Source: Streptomyces violaceoruber
GTDB lineage: Bacteria; Actinomycetota; Actinomycetes; Streptomycetales; Streptomycetaceae
Assembly: GCF_033406955.1 (NCBI RefSeq)
Contig: NZ_CP137734.1
Coordinates: 7,502,001 to 7,566,000, forward strand
DNA length: 64,000 bases
Direction: 5' to 3'
The first letter of the stretch is position 1. The number at the start of each line of letters is the position of its first letter. The translations under genes and the position numbers were made by a program. This document shows positions 7,784 to 16,384 of this stretch, piece by piece. The notes under the pieces are model-generated. The model worked only from the letters and a program-made list of their open reading frames with translations, had not been told where the DNA came from and made no database searches.

Positions 7784-9298
7784 TCAGTGCATACGGGCGT
7801 CGGTGTCGAAGAGCGCCAGTTCGTGGCTGTGCAGGAGGTGCTGCACGATGAAGCTCCGACCTGCGACTTTCCACAGTCCGCGCCCTCGGTTGAGGTGGGC
7901 GATGGCGTCCATCTCGACGGAGGTCAGGCCGAGCAGGGAGGCGGCGGCGTGGAGCTGGTCGGTCTCCTGGCGGTAGATGATCCGGGTGGAGCAGTCCGCC
8001 AGGAGGCCCTCGGCCAGGGCGCGGCCCTGTGATCCGGCGTCGCCGGCGGTGAGCAGGTCGGACAGCCGGTGGATCACCATGAGGTTGGCGATGCCGAGGC
8101 CGCGGGAGAGTTTCCATTGGGCTTGCATGCGCTGGAGCAGGCCGACGTGCCGCATCAGGCGCCATGCCTCGTCGTACACGATCCAGCGTCGGCCGCCGCC
8201 GGGGTCGGAGAGGGCGGATTCCATCCAGGCGCTCGCGCAGGTCATCGCGAGGACGAGGGCGGTGTCGTCTCCGGATCCGCCGAGGCGGGAGAGGTCGATG
8301 GTGAGCATCGGCGCGTTCGGGTCGAAGGCGACGGTGGAGGGGGCGTCGAACATGCCGGCCAGGTCGCCGTGGACCAGGCGCCGCATGGCGTGGGCCAGGT
8401 CGCGGGCTGCGTCGCCGAGTTGGCCCGACATTATCCCGGCGGCCTCATCGAGGTCGGTCGGGTTGTTGAGGGTGGCGGCGATGTCGCCGAGGAGCGGGGT
8501 GCGGTGTGTGTCGGCGGCGCGGGTGACGACGGCGTCGAGGGCGACGTCCAGGGCGGTGTGCTCCATGGGCATCAGGTCCCGGCCCAGTACGGTCCTGGCC
8601 AGGGAGCCGAGCAGGAGCAGGCGCCGCTTGCGGATCTCGCCGACCCAGTCGGCCTCGGCCACGCTGTCCGGGCGCGGGGCTGCGTCCAGGGGGTTCAGGC
8701 GTCCGGGCAGTCCGGGCCCGAGGGCGACGGACCGGCCGCCGAGGGCTTCGGCCACCGGAGTCCACTCGCCCTTCGGGTCGCACGGGACGTAGACGCGGTA
8801 CCCGAAGGCGACCGATCGCAGCGCGAAGGACTTGGCCAGCGCGCTCTTGCCCTGGCCGATCACGCCGGCGAGCAGCAGGTTCGGGTTGGTGAACCCCTCG
8901 ACCTTGCCGTACAGAGCGAACGGGTCGAAGACGAAGGATGCTTCGGCGTGGACGTCGCGGCCGATGTAGATGCCCTCGGCGCCGAGTCCGCCTTCGGCGA
9001 GGAAGGGGTAGGCGCCGGCTGCGACGGCGGTGGTCATGCGGTGGGCGGGGAGCTTCAGCCGGTTCCCGCGGGCGGAGGCGGGACCGGGGCGTCCGCTCGG
9101 TGGGTAGAGCGGGGCGGGCATCTGCTGCTCGGGGAGGGTGCTTTCGCTCTGGTGGGCGCTGGCTTCGGCGCGGGCTTTGGCGGTGGCCTCGGCGAGCTGG
9201 CGGCGTGCGGCCTTGCGGCTGGCGCGGTCGGTGCCGTGGGGGGTGAACAGCGGGCTGGCGGACGCGCGGCGGGCGCGGCGGGCGGGCCGGTGGCTCAT
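7784..9298 (-). CDS. VirB4-like conjugation ATPase
   Basis: A 504-residue protein with a Walker A motif GVIGQGKSA (residues 145-152) and a Walker B motif WIVYDEAW (372-379), the arrangement of the VirB4/TraC/HerA-FtsK group. The alignment around NPNLLLAGVIGQGKSALAKS is typical of actinobacterial VirB4-like proteins that power type IV secretion from the cytosolic face of the membrane. The N-terminal 80 residues are basic and low-complexity; the family's large N-terminal domain is short here. It sits downstream of the SCO6880-type protein and a DUF6238 gene, as expected for the transfer operon. Confidence 0.88.
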   Translation of the reverse strand: MSHRPARRARRASASPLFTPHGTDRASRKAARRQLAEATAKARAEASAHQSESTLPEQQMPAPLYPPSGRPGPASARGNRLKLPAHRMTTAVAAGAYPFLAEGGLGAEGIYIGRDVHAEASFVFDPFALYGKVEGFTNPNLLLAGVIGQGKSALAKSFALRSVAFGYRVYVPCDPKGEWTPVAEALGGRSVALGPGLPGRLNPLDAAPRPDSVAEADWVGEIRKRRLLLLGSLARTVLGRDLMPMEHTALDVALDAVVTRAADTHRTPLLGDIAATLNNPTDLDEAAGIMSGQLGDAARDLAHAMRRLVHGDLAGMFDAPSTVAFDPNAPMLTIDLSRLGGSGDDTALVLAMTCASAWMESALSDPGGGRRWIVYDEAWRLMRHVGLLQRMQAQWKLSRGLGIANLMVIHRLSDLLTAGDAGSQGRALAEGLLADCSTRIIYRQETDQLHAAASLLGLTSVEMDAIAHLNRGRGLWKVAGRSFIVQHLLHSHELALFDTDARMH

Positions 9299-9326
9299 CG
9301 GGGGCCCTCGATTCTGCGGGTGGTGC

Positions 9327-9788
9327 TCATCGCACGCAGGCTGTGGTGTGCGGGCGGAGGTCGGTGGGGGTGGTCTTGCGGCGGACGACGTGTCCGGCGG
9401 CGAGGTGGCGTTGGCAGATCGTCAGCACGGGCGGGCCCTCGGGGAGCCGTTCCGGATGACAGGCGCTGGTCTCGGCGTCGGCCTGGGGTGTGCCGGGCAG
9501 CAGGTGGAAGGCGGCGTGGACTTCGGTGGTGGCCTGCCAGAGCCTGGTGTGGGCGGTGGCCAGGTGGCGTCCGGCGGCCGGGTGAGGGGGCCGGGTGTGG
9601 TTGGCGAGCCGGTCCAGGAGCTGGAGCAGGGCGGTGAGGTGGGCGTGCAGTACGTCGAGGTGCACCCGGTCCACGGGCCGGGGCGGGTCTGCGTCCGGCG
9701 GCGCCAGGGCGCGTGTGTGGTGGCGGATGCCGGCGCTCGCGGCGCGGAGGTAGGGGTGCGCGTCGTCGGGGCGCGGGGGAGAGGTCAA
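9327..9788 (-). CDS. DUF6238-like small protein, 153 aa
   Basis: I choose the TTG at 9788, which overlaps the stop of the 35-residue ORF (TTGA) and has AAGGA nine bases upstream; the longer frame to 9875 only reads through that ORF. The protein begins MTSPPRPDDAHPYLRAAS and is helical through residue 110 (VHLDVLHAHLTALLQLLDRL, HTRLWQATTEVHAAFHLLPG). The tail carries PVLTICQRHLAAGHVVRRKT. I recall this as the DUF6238 family of Streptomyces, usually found beside conjugation ATPases. Role unknown; probably cytosolic. Confidence 0.7.
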   Translation of the reverse strand: MTSPPRPDDAHPYLRAASAGIRHHTRALAPPDADPPRPVDRVHLDVLHAHLTALLQLLDRLANHTRPPHPAAGRHLATAHTRLWQATTEVHAAFHLLPGTPQADAETSACHPERLPEGPPVLTICQRHLAAGHVVRRKTTPTDLRPHTTACVR

Positions 9789-9880
9789 AGGTGGTGGTCC
9801 TTCCTGCCGGTCGGCAGGGCGGCGACGGGTGTTCCGTCGCGGGTGATCCGGAGTGCAGTGGGCCAGGGCGTGCACGGGAA
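9731..9880. repeat. Segmental duplication, copy 2 (partner 6390-6540)
   Basis: The intact member of the duplicated 150-bp leader. It covers most of the 35-residue ORF, the ribosome site and the first codons of the DUF6238-like gene. It carries one base more than copy 1 in the middle of the tiny ORF. Confidence 0.7.
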
Positions 9881-9892
9881 CTGCTGGTTCAC
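9785..9892 (-). CDS. Tiny ORF, 35 aa, coupled between two transfer genes
   Basis: The GTG at 9892 overlaps the stop of the SCO6880-type gene (GTGA), and the ORF's own TGA overlaps the TTG of the DUF6238-like gene (TTGA), so it fits exactly between two coupled genes. It begins MNQQFPCTPWPTALRI and ends TPVAALPTGRKDHHL. The same C-terminal motif occurs in the paralogous ORF at 6445-6540. The exact fit, codon bias and duplication argue for a real peptide. Function unknown. Confidence 0.6.
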   Translation of the reverse strand: MNQQFPCTPWPTALRITRDGTPVAALPTGRKDHHL

Positions 9893-11361
9893 AGGGCGGT
9901 GCGGGCGAGTGGGAGCGCGGAGAGGGCGAAGGCGTCCGGCTGCTGGTAGTTGAGCCTGCGCAGATCGACGCCGGAGGTGACGGCGTGGGTCTCGATCTGT
10001 GCGCAGGCGGCGTCCAGGAGGGCGTCGGTCTCGGCGGTGACGGTGACCAGGCCGGTCAGGGCCACGTCCGCGTGCCCGGCGATGAGCTGGCGTTCGCGGG
10101 TCTTGACGTCGGCGTACTCGACGGAATCCTCTTCGGAGTCGACCTGTCCGCGGCGGGCGCGTTCGTTGGCGTCGGCGATGATCGCGGCCTTCTTGCGCTG
10201 GACGTCCCGCAGCGCGGACTCGAGCCCCTGCGGCACGTAAACAAGGGACAGGGTGCGGCGCACGCCGGCCGTGAACATGATCCCGTGTAGGAACCCTGCC
10301 CCCATCTCGGTGCGCGGCCAGTTCTCCACCCAGTACGTCGCGTGCCGCGCGCTGTCGGTGGCGAGGCGGTCGTACTCCTCGAACTGCACGACGGGACCGG
10401 CGGCTGCGGGGTCGGCCTCAGCGCGGCCGGTCTCGGACCACTGCTGGAGCGCGGCGAGCGCCTTGGGGTCGTAGGCGGTGCGGATGACGGCGGCGATCTC
10501 CCGCGCGCTCAGCCATCCGGTGACCATCAGGCCGGCGTTGCGGGCGGCCTGGGCGATGGAGGCGGTGGTCTGCTGCATGACGGTGAATGCCCCGGGCAGC
10601 CCTCCGCCGGCCTGGTTGATCAGGCGCCGGGCGGCCTTGAGGTCGAGGGAGATGGCGAGGTAGGTCTCGTGCGGAGCGGCGGCCGGGCCGGCCGAGGCGA
10701 CCAGTTCGGAGTAGATCTGTCCGGCGACGGGGGTCTGGGGCTGCCCGTTCTGGGTCCAGTGGCGGGTGAGCGTGTCACCGCTGTCGGGCACGGTGCGCTC
10801 CAGCACCTGCACGGTGGCGACGTGCCCGGTGCGGGCGATACCTGCCAGCGCGCGCCCCCAGCTGCTCACGTTGTGGTTCTGGGTGGCTGGGTCGAGGAGG
10901 GCGAAGGCACGGCTGGTGACGCGGGCGATGGCGGTCAGGGTCTGCTGGTGCGGGTCGTGGACGGCTGCGGCTCCGTTGGCGGAATCGCCGGGGGTGACGA
11001 CTTTGAGGGAAGCGGCGGTGCCGGGCAGATGGAGGAGGCCGTCCTGCCGGGGCCTGGTGACAGGTCGGGCGAGCCAGAGGGTCTGGCCGGTGTGGCGGCG
11101 GTGCGCGTACCGGGTGACGATCGGCGCCCAGTCGATGAGAGAGCGGCCGTGCCGGCGGATCGCGACGAGTGCACCGGATGCCGCCCACAGCGGTGCCAGG
11201 GCAACGGCGCCGAGCAACCCGGTGGAGATCACCGTCATCAGCAGCAGGGCCAGTGTGCAGGAGACGAGGACGAGCTGGGGCAGGGAGAGGCCAAGGAGGA
11301 TGCCGCGGCGGCTCCGGTGAGGAAACTTCACCGTGACCGGGGCGACAGAAAGATCAGACAT
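9889..11361 (-). CDS. SCO6880/PrgI-type conjugation membrane protein
   Basis: I start at the ATG at 11361 (MSDLSVAPVTVKFPHRSRRG), with AGGA about 11 bases upstream, giving 490 residues; the longer frame to 11934 is antisense shadow of low quality. Two adjacent hydrophobic segments occupy residues 25-75, followed by a large cytosolic domain. This matches the SCO6880 family (PrgI-like N-terminus), which partners the VirB4 ATPase in actinobacterial type IV secretion. Later motifs include GWLSAREIAAVIRTAYDP and MGAGFLHGIMFTAGV. Its stop overlaps the start of the 35-residue ORF. Confidence 0.85.
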   Translation of the reverse strand: MSDLSVAPVTVKFPHRSRRGILLGLSLPQLVLVSCTLALLLMTVISTGLLGAVALAPLWAASGALVAIRRHGRSLIDWAPIVTRYAHRRHTGQTLWLARPVTRPRQDGLLHLPGTAASLKVVTPGDSANGAAAVHDPHQQTLTAIARVTSRAFALLDPATQNHNVSSWGRALAGIARTGHVATVQVLERTVPDSGDTLTRHWTQNGQPQTPVAGQIYSELVASAGPAAAPHETYLAISLDLKAARRLINQAGGGLPGAFTVMQQTTASIAQAARNAGLMVTGWLSAREIAAVIRTAYDPKALAALQQWSETGRAEADPAAAGPVVQFEEYDRLATDSARHATYWVENWPRTEMGAGFLHGIMFTAGVRRTLSLVYVPQGLESALRDVQRKKAAIIADANERARRGQVDSEEDSVEYADVKTRERQLIAGHADVALTGLVTVTAETDALLDAACAQIETHAVTSGVDLRRLNYQQPDAFALSALPLARTAL

Positions 11362-11443
11362 GGGGGCGGATCCTGGAGGCGCGGGTGGAATCCGGGGGCG
11401 GGAGGTGGTGTACACGTCCCGCCCCCGAAAGTCGGGCGGGGGA

Positions 11444-12811
11444 TCAGAGGCCGGTCGGAGGCGGCGGAGCCGAGCCGTTCGACGCGGCATCCTGCGAGCC
11501 GGAGGACGGGGGTGCGCCCTGCGGAGGCGGTGTCGTTGTCGGCGGAGTGGTCTGCCATCCGCCGCCCTGGCCGGACGCGGCATTCGCGCCGGATCCGCCG
11601 GGTCCGGGGCTGCCTCCCACCTGGCCGCTGGTGTCGTCGGACACGCTGGTCGGCGCGGGCTGGACGGCCTTCTCCAGGCCGGACTTGACGGCATCACCGC
11701 CGGGTGAGCCTCCCGTTCCGCCGCCCTGCGCACCGTCCTTGCCTTCTCCGCCACCGCCGGTCGGGTTGGCGGCGACGTCGCCGGGGAAGCCTCCGCCGGC
11801 ATCAGGACCCTGCGGTGCGGCGCCCGCTCCGGCTGCGGCACCACCGGTGCCGGCGGTGGCCGCGGCTGCGGCGGCCTTGCGGGCGGCCTTCTCGGCGTGC
11901 GCCTTGGCGATCTGGGCCCCGGCGCCACCGGCACGGTGGATGGACTCGCCGTCGGTGCCGTCGGCCGCCCAGTGCACGAATTTGAAGACGGCGTACGGGC
12001 ACAGCAGCACCAGGACCATGATCACGATGCCGGACATGACGTCGGCGAGCGCGGCGATGCCGTCATTGGCTTCGGTCTTGCCCATGGCGGCGATACCGAG
12101 GACGAAGATGACGGTCATCAGGAGCTTGGAGACGACGAGGGTGGCGGTGGCTTCGATCCAGCCCTTGCGCCAGCGCCGGGCGACTTCCCAGCCGCCGCCG
12201 GCGGAGGCGAAGACCGCGAGGGTGACCATGACGAGGATGCCGACCTTGCGGACCATCATCACGCACCAGTAGAGGAAGGCGCCGATGGCGGCGCCGAGCC
12301 CGGTGACGACCGGGACGAGCCAGCCGAGACCGGACAGCGCCCCGATTTGGCTGACCTTCACCACGCGGCGCACGGCCGATTCGATGTTCAGGTGTGCGGC
12401 TTTGAACAGGCCGTCGCTGACGGCGTCCACGACCTCGATGGCGACTGTGGTCAGGGCGATGGCGCAGAAGGCGAACAGGACTCCGGACGCGGTGCCCGTG
12501 AATGCTTGGGTAAGGGCTTGCCCGTCGCGTCTGATGGCGGCCCGGACCAGTTGCGCGCAGAAGGTGGCGACCAGCAGGACCAGGCCCAGCGGCAACAGCA
12601 TTTCGTAGTTGTCGCGGAACCACCCGGCGTTCAGATCGACCTTGGTGGTGGTGTTGACGGCTTCGGCGGCCAGGTCGGCTGCGGCGGCTGCCAGTTCACC
12701 GGCGGACTTCGCCATCCAGTCACCGATGGCTTTGCCCGGGTCCGAGGCGAAGTCCACCGCGTCACCGACGGCGCACAGTTTGTCCGCCAGGGGGAAATCA
12801 CAGAAACCCAC
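11444..12811 (-). CDS. TrbL/VirB6-like polytopic membrane protein
   Basis: A 455-residue protein with GTG start (12811) and AAGGAG nine bases upstream. Residues 1-60 are extracytoplasmic-like; at least five hydrophobic segments follow between about 70 and 280 (MLLPLGLVLLVATFCAQLVR, SGLGWLVPVVTGLGAAIGAF, KLLMTVIFVLGIAAMG, GIVIMVLVLLCPYAVFKFVH). The C-terminal 170 residues are Gly/Pro/Ala-rich and disordered. This is the architecture of the actinobacterial TrbL/VirB6 component that forms the inner-membrane channel. Its neighbours support this assignment. Confidence 0.85.
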   Translation of the reverse strand: MGFCDFPLADKLCAVGDAVDFASDPGKAIGDWMAKSAGELAAAAADLAAEAVNTTTKVDLNAGWFRDNYEMLLPLGLVLLVATFCAQLVRAAIRRDGQALTQAFTGTASGVLFAFCAIALTTVAIEVVDAVSDGLFKAAHLNIESAVRRVVKVSQIGALSGLGWLVPVVTGLGAAIGAFLYWCVMMVRKVGILVMVTLAVFASAGGGWEVARRWRKGWIEATATLVVSKLLMTVIFVLGIAAMGKTEANDGIAALADVMSGIVIMVLVLLCPYAVFKFVHWAADGTDGESIHRAGGAGAQIAKAHAEKAARKAAAAAATAGTGGAAAGAGAAPQGPDAGGGFPGDVAANPTGGGGEGKDGAQGGGTGGSPGGDAVKSGLEKAVQPAPTSVSDDTSGQVGGSPGPGGSGANAASGQGGGWQTTPPTTTPPPQGAPPSSGSQDAASNGSAPPPPTGL

Positions 12812-12847
12812 GAGGAGTTACTCCTTCTTTCGTGTCTCAGGCGCGGG

Positions 12848-13540
12848 TCACTGCGTGACGCTCGGTGCGATGGCGGCCAGGGTGCAGTCGTGGTTCGGGC
12901 GGCACTGGACGGCCAGGGTCACGGCGCGTTCCTCGGCTCCGCCGCCGCCCTTCTTCCAGCTGAGGGTCTGCTTGCCGTTGACGGTGACGACGTAGATGTA
13001 CGCCTCGGTGATCGCGGACGGATCCTCGGCCAGCGCCTGTTTGAACGCGCCGGGGTAGTGGCCTTCGGTGATGTGGGCGGTGGCGTGCTGGTCCTGGTCG
13101 GCCATCCGTGACCACAGCACGGGGTCGGGGACCTGGCCTGCGACCGAGGTCCAGTCGGCGTACTTGGTCTCGGTGGTCATCCAGGCGCGCATGCCGGCGA
13201 GTTGCTGGTCGCGGCTGGTGTCGCGGGTGTCGTAGGACCAGAGCATCTGAGCCGCGGCCTTGGCGTAGGCGACCGGCTCGGCGATCTGCGGCGGCTTGGG
13301 CACTGACCCGGCCCCGGAGGAAGGCTTGGGAGCAGCCTCGGAGTGGGATGGGCCGTCCGTGGGAGCCGGTGGCGCGGCATCGGGAGTCTGCTGGCCGTTG
13401 CCACCGCCGGTCAGCAGGGCAACGATCCCGGCGAGGGCAAGCAGAACGGCGACAACGGTGGCGCCGATCGCGATGCGCTGGTTCGTCGTCCAGCCCGAGC
13501 CGTACGAGGACAGCGAAGAGGAGGGGAAGCGTTTCCGCAT
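12848..13540 (-). CDS. VirB8/TcpC-like membrane-anchored protein
   Basis: The ATG at 13540 overlaps the stop of the upstream gene (ATGA), giving 230 residues. A short cytosolic N-terminus is followed by one transmembrane helix (residues 23-44, IAIGATVVAVLLALAGIVAL), a Pro/Ser/Ala linker, and an extracytoplasmic domain from about residue 85 of the NTF2-like size seen in VirB8 and TcpC. Features include MLWSYDTRDTSRDQQLAGM and TEAYIYVVTVNGKQTLSWKK. Assignment as VirB8-like rests on topology and operon position, not on a catalytic motif. Confidence 0.65.
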   Translation of the reverse strand: MRKRFPSSSLSSYGSGWTTNQRIAIGATVVAVLLALAGIVALLTGGGNGQQTPDAAPPAPTDGPSHSEAAPKPSSGAGSVPKPPQIAEPVAYAKAAAQMLWSYDTRDTSRDQQLAGMRAWMTTETKYADWTSVAGQVPDPVLWSRMADQDQHATAHITEGHYPGAFKQALAEDPSAITEAYIYVVTVNGKQTLSWKKGGGGAEERAVTLAVQCRPNHDCTLAAIAPSVTQ

Positions 13541-13854
13541 CAGTGGACCTGCGATCCCAGGCCGGAGAAGAAGGCCACGATGCCGTTCGCGGCACCCAGA
13601 CCGAGGGCGGCGCCGGCGGCGACGACGGCGCCCTTCTTCCCGTTGGCCTCGGCCTGGTGTCCACCGGTGTGGTGGCCCCAGGCCCATACGCCGAGCGAGA
13701 CGGCGAGGGCGCCGACGACGGCGATGATCCCGAACATGTTGATGCTGTTGACCACGTTCTTCAGCACGGCGAGGCCAGGCAACCCGCCGCCTTTGGGTGT
13801 GATTCCTGGGTCGTAGGCGAGCTGGATGACGCGGTCTGCGAGAGGGATGGACAT
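13540..13854 (-). CDS. Small two-helix membrane protein (DUF6112-like, VirB2-like position)
   Basis: I use the ATG at 13854 (MSIPLADRVIQLAYDPGITP), 104 residues; 15 extra codons upstream lack support. Two hydrophobic helices are visible, MFGIIAVVGALAVSLGVWAW and AVVAAGAALGLGAANGIVAF, with a His/Lys loop between. I recall this as the DUF6112 family found at this place in Streptomyces type IV operons; by size and topology it could be the pilin-like VirB2 equivalent. Its stop is coupled to the VirB8-like gene. Confidence 0.7.
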   Translation of the reverse strand: MSIPLADRVIQLAYDPGITPKGGGLPGLAVLKNVVNSINMFGIIAVVGALAVSLGVWAWGHHTGGHQAEANGKKGAVVAAGAALGLGAANGIVAFFSGLGSQVH

Positions 13855-13992
13855 AGGTGTGGCGAGGCTCCTTGCATACGCGGGCCCGGCGAGGCCCAAC
13901 GGGAAGGTGAAAGCGGAGGGAGAGGCGAGCGAAGGGCACGGAAGTGGCCGCGTCAGCCCGGCCCGCCCGGGCTGACACCGGGCGGGGCGGCG

Positions 13993-15114
13993 TCAGAGGA
14001 CGCGGCGGACGGCGAGAATGTCCCAGTCCTTGATCGGGGTGATCCGCACCGGCTTGGTGGTGCGCGGCGCCTCGATCACGAGGCCCTCGCCCATGTACAT
14101 GCCGACGTGCTCAGGCCGTGCGGCGGTACCGCGGCTGAAGATCAGGTCGCCGGGCTTGAGGTGAGCGGGCGAGACAGCCTTGCCTTCGTTGACCTGCGTG
14201 TACGTGGTGCGGGTGAGCGTGATGCCAGCATGGGCGTACGCCTGCTGCATCAGGCTGGAGCAGTCGCAGCGGCCCATGGGGTCGGGGCCGTGCGCGTTGG
14301 TGCAGGATCCGCCCCACTGGTAGAGCGTGCCGAGCTGGTGCATCGCCCACTCGATGGCCTTACGGGCCTTCGGGTCGGCGTCCTTGGGGATCGAGTAGCC
14401 CTTGGGGACGCTCCCTTCGGGGATGCGGCCGAAGCCGGAACCGTCCTGGCCCGGCGCGCAGCCGGTCGTACTGGTCGACGGCTTCTCGTCCTTGTCATCC
14501 GTGGCATCCCCGGCGCCGGGGAAGGTCTTGACGATGGCGGCCTGCAGCGCGGTGGCCAGGTTCTCCCACTGCGCGTACGCGTCCGGCAGGCCGGATTTCT
14601 GCACGGCTTGCGCGGCCTGGGTGACGGTCATCTGCTGCCAGCCGTCCACCTTGAGCAGGTGCTTGTAGAACTGCTCGCTCGCGTAGGTTGGGTCGCGGAT
14701 CTGCTGGGCGCTGCCCCACCCCTGGGACGGACGCTGCTGGAAGAGACCGAGGGAGTCGCGGTCCCCGTAGCCCAGGTTGCGCAGCCGGCTCTCCTGCATC
14801 GCCGTGGCGAGCGCGATGATCTGGCCCTTCTTGGGAACGTCGAGCGAGAGGCCGGCGGCCACGATCGTCGCCGCGTTGGGGACCTGCTCGGCGGGCAGGT
14901 CCAGGCCCTCAATGTCAACGTCCTTGCCGGACGCGCCGTCGAGGATCTTGATGACCTGCTCGGCGACCTTGTCGCTGTCGATGTCGGTCAGGCAGTTGCT
15001 GAAGGAGCTGCTGCTCTGTACGGCTTCGGCGGAGGAGGCGAGCATCATGCCGGTGCCGGCGAGCAGGATCGGGGAGAGGAAGACGACGCCGATGCCGGCG
15101 GCGAGTGCCTTCAA
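13993..15114 (-). CDS. Secreted cell-wall hydrolase: lytic transglycosylase-like plus NlpC/P60
   Basis: An N-terminal hydrophobic segment (residues 5-28) would anchor or export the protein. Residues 95-160 resemble a soluble lytic transglycosylase (TAMQESRL with Glu108, GLFQQRPSQGWG). Residues 240-373 form an NlpC/P60 domain with catalytic Cys285 in CDCSSLMQQAY and His336 in PEHVGMYMGEG. Two-domain peptidoglycan hydrolases of this kind open the cell wall for type IV secretion in Gram-positive bacteria. It is the first gene of the leftward operon, about 280 bp downstream of its promoter. The TTG start has only a weak ribosome site. Confidence 0.88.
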   Translation of the reverse strand: MKALAAGIGVVFLSPILLAGTGMMLASSAEAVQSSSSFSNCLTDIDSDKVAEQVIKILDGASGKDVDIEGLDLPAEQVPNAATIVAAGLSLDVPKKGQIIALATAMQESRLRNLGYGDRDSLGLFQQRPSQGWGSAQQIRDPTYASEQFYKHLLKVDGWQQMTVTQAAQAVQKSGLPDAYAQWENLATALQAAIVKTFPGAGDATDDKDEKPSTSTTGCAPGQDGSGFGRIPEGSVPKGYSIPKDADPKARKAIEWAMHQLGTLYQWGGSCTNAHGPDPMGRCDCSSLMQQAYAHAGITLTRTTYTQVNEGKAVSPAHLKPGDLIFSRGTAARPEHVGMYMGEGLVIEAPRTTKPVRITPIKDWDILAVRRVL

Positions 15115-15392
15115 CCCGAGCGGACCGCTCGCCGGTCAGCGGGTTCGGGCATGGATGGGTGGTCAGACGTCATGAACGAGTCCTTCGGGATGTGGTGTCC
15201 GGCGTGTCGCGTTCGCGAGGCGTGGTGGAAGGGCGCGGCAGCCGGGGTGGGCGATCGGAGGCGGGCCGGTGCGGGGGAGTTGCCGCTCGCTCCGCGCGGC
15301 TGTGCTGTGAGCTAGGTGTGCCGGGGCAGGGGTATCTCCGTGAGGTGTGGCGAGGATGTAGCCAGCGGCGGTGTGCGCCGGGCGGTTCAAAA

Positions 15393-15421
15393 ACAGTAGG
15401 TGCGGATCGGCGGTTGACCAA
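15393..15421 (-). promoter_or_regulatory. Promoter of the leftward conjugation operon
   Basis: On the minus strand TTGGTC (15416-15421) and TACTGT (15393-15398) are separated by 17 bp, followed by a T-run. It points at the cell-wall hydrolase gene and mirrors the divergent promoter at 15469. Confidence 0.5.
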
Positions 15422-15468
15422 AAAGCTCGGCGTGAGGTGCCGAAAACCGGTACATCGGTAAGGGTTTC

Positions 15469-15497
15469 TTGGTCGTCGGCGGATTCGCCTCTACAGT
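15469..15497 (+). promoter_or_regulatory. Promoter of the rightward methyltransferase unit
   Basis: TTGGTC (15469-15474) and TACAGT (15492-15497) with a 17-bp spacer, followed by a T-run. The two divergent copies share -35, spacer length, a GCGGATTCGCC-like spacer and the downstream T-run, which suggests common control. Confidence 0.5.
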
Positions 15498-15628
15498 TTT
15501 TTGACTCCCCCTCGCCCTCCTCGGTCTGCGGCCACGGGCTTCTGCATGCCTGCTTTCGGCCCGCGAGGACTCCTGTGTGAGGCGGAGTTTCCCTCCGCGA
15601 TTTCCGCACCCGAATAGGGGTTTCCTCT

Positions 15629-16384
15629 TTGCCTTTTTCCCTGCACCAGGGCGACGCTCTGGCCGTTCTCTCCGGCCTACCGGACGGCTGCGTCGACTCC
15701 GTCATCACCGACCCGCCGTACAACAGCGGCGGCCGGACCGCGAAGGAGCGCACCACCCGCTCCGCGAAGCAGAAGTACACCTCCGCCGATGCCAAGAACG
15801 ACCTTGCCGACTTCACCGGCGAGAACATGGACCAGCGCTCCTACGGCTTCTGGTTGACGCAGATCATGACCGAAGCGCACCGGCTGACGAAGACCGGCGG
15901 GACCGCCCTGCTGTTCACCGACTGGCGCCAGCTCCCCACGACGACGGACGCGATCCAGGCGGCCGGGTGGCTGTGGCGGGGTGTGCTGGCCTGGCACAAG
16001 CCGCAGGCCAGGCCCCAGAAGGGCCGGTTCACCCAGAACTGCGAATTCATCGTCTGGGCGTCCAAGGGGCCGATCGACGGCTCCCGGAACCCGGTCTACC
16101 TACCGGGTATGTACTCGGCTTCGCAGCCCTCGGGGTCCAAGCGCCAGCACATCACGCAGAAGCCGGTGGAGGTGATGCGCGAGCTGGTCAAGATCAGCCC
16201 CGAAGGCGGCACGGTCCTCGACTTCTGCGCCGGCTCCGGCTCCACGGGCGTCGCCGCCCTGCTGGAAGGCCGGGACTTCATCGGCGTGGAGAAGACCGAG
16301 CACTACGCGTCGATCGCGGCCGACCGGCTCACCGAGACGATCCGCGCCACCCTCACCAAGGACGACGTGGTTCTCGCAACCTGA
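15629..16384 (+). CDS. DNA (N4/N6) methyltransferase, orphan
   Basis: The start is a TTG at 15629 with AGGGG upstream. The catalytic motif DPPYNSGG lies near residues 28-35 and the SAM-binding motif FCAGSGSTG near residues 205-213. The order (motif IV first, motif I last) is that of the beta class of amino-methyltransferases. QHITQKPVEVMRELVKISP precedes motif I, as usual in this class. At 251 residues it is compact. No restriction endonuclease is adjacent, so it may protect the element from host restriction or act as an epigenetic regulator. It is first in the rightward unit. Confidence 0.9.
   Translation: MPFSLHQGDALAVLSGLPDGCVDSVITDPPYNSGGRTAKERTTRSAKQKYTSADAKNDLADFTGENMDQRSYGFWLTQIMTEAHRLTKTGGTALLFTDWRQLPTTTDAIQAAGWLWRGVLAWHKPQARPQKGRFTQNCEFIVWASKGPIDGSRNPVYLPGMYSASQPSGSKRQHITQKPVEVMRELVKISPEGGTVLDFCAGSGSTGVAALLEGRDFIGVEKTEHYASIAADRLTETIRATLTKDDVVLAT

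Larger units (their letters stand above)
15115..15628. other. Divergent intergenic region
   Basis: No convincing gene. It separates the leftward conjugation operon from the rightward methyltransferase gene and holds a matched pair of divergent promoters (15393-15421 and 15469-15497). Open frames here lack ribosome sites and codon bias. Confidence 0.6.

Noticed and set aside
8069..9637. 522-residue plus-strand frame
   Set aside because: Antisense shadow of the VirB4-like ATPase, whose Walker motifs settle the coding strand.
13108..15315. 735-residue plus-strand frame
   Set aside because: Antisense to the VirB8-like, pilin-like and hydrolase genes, all of which have recognisable domains and coupled starts.
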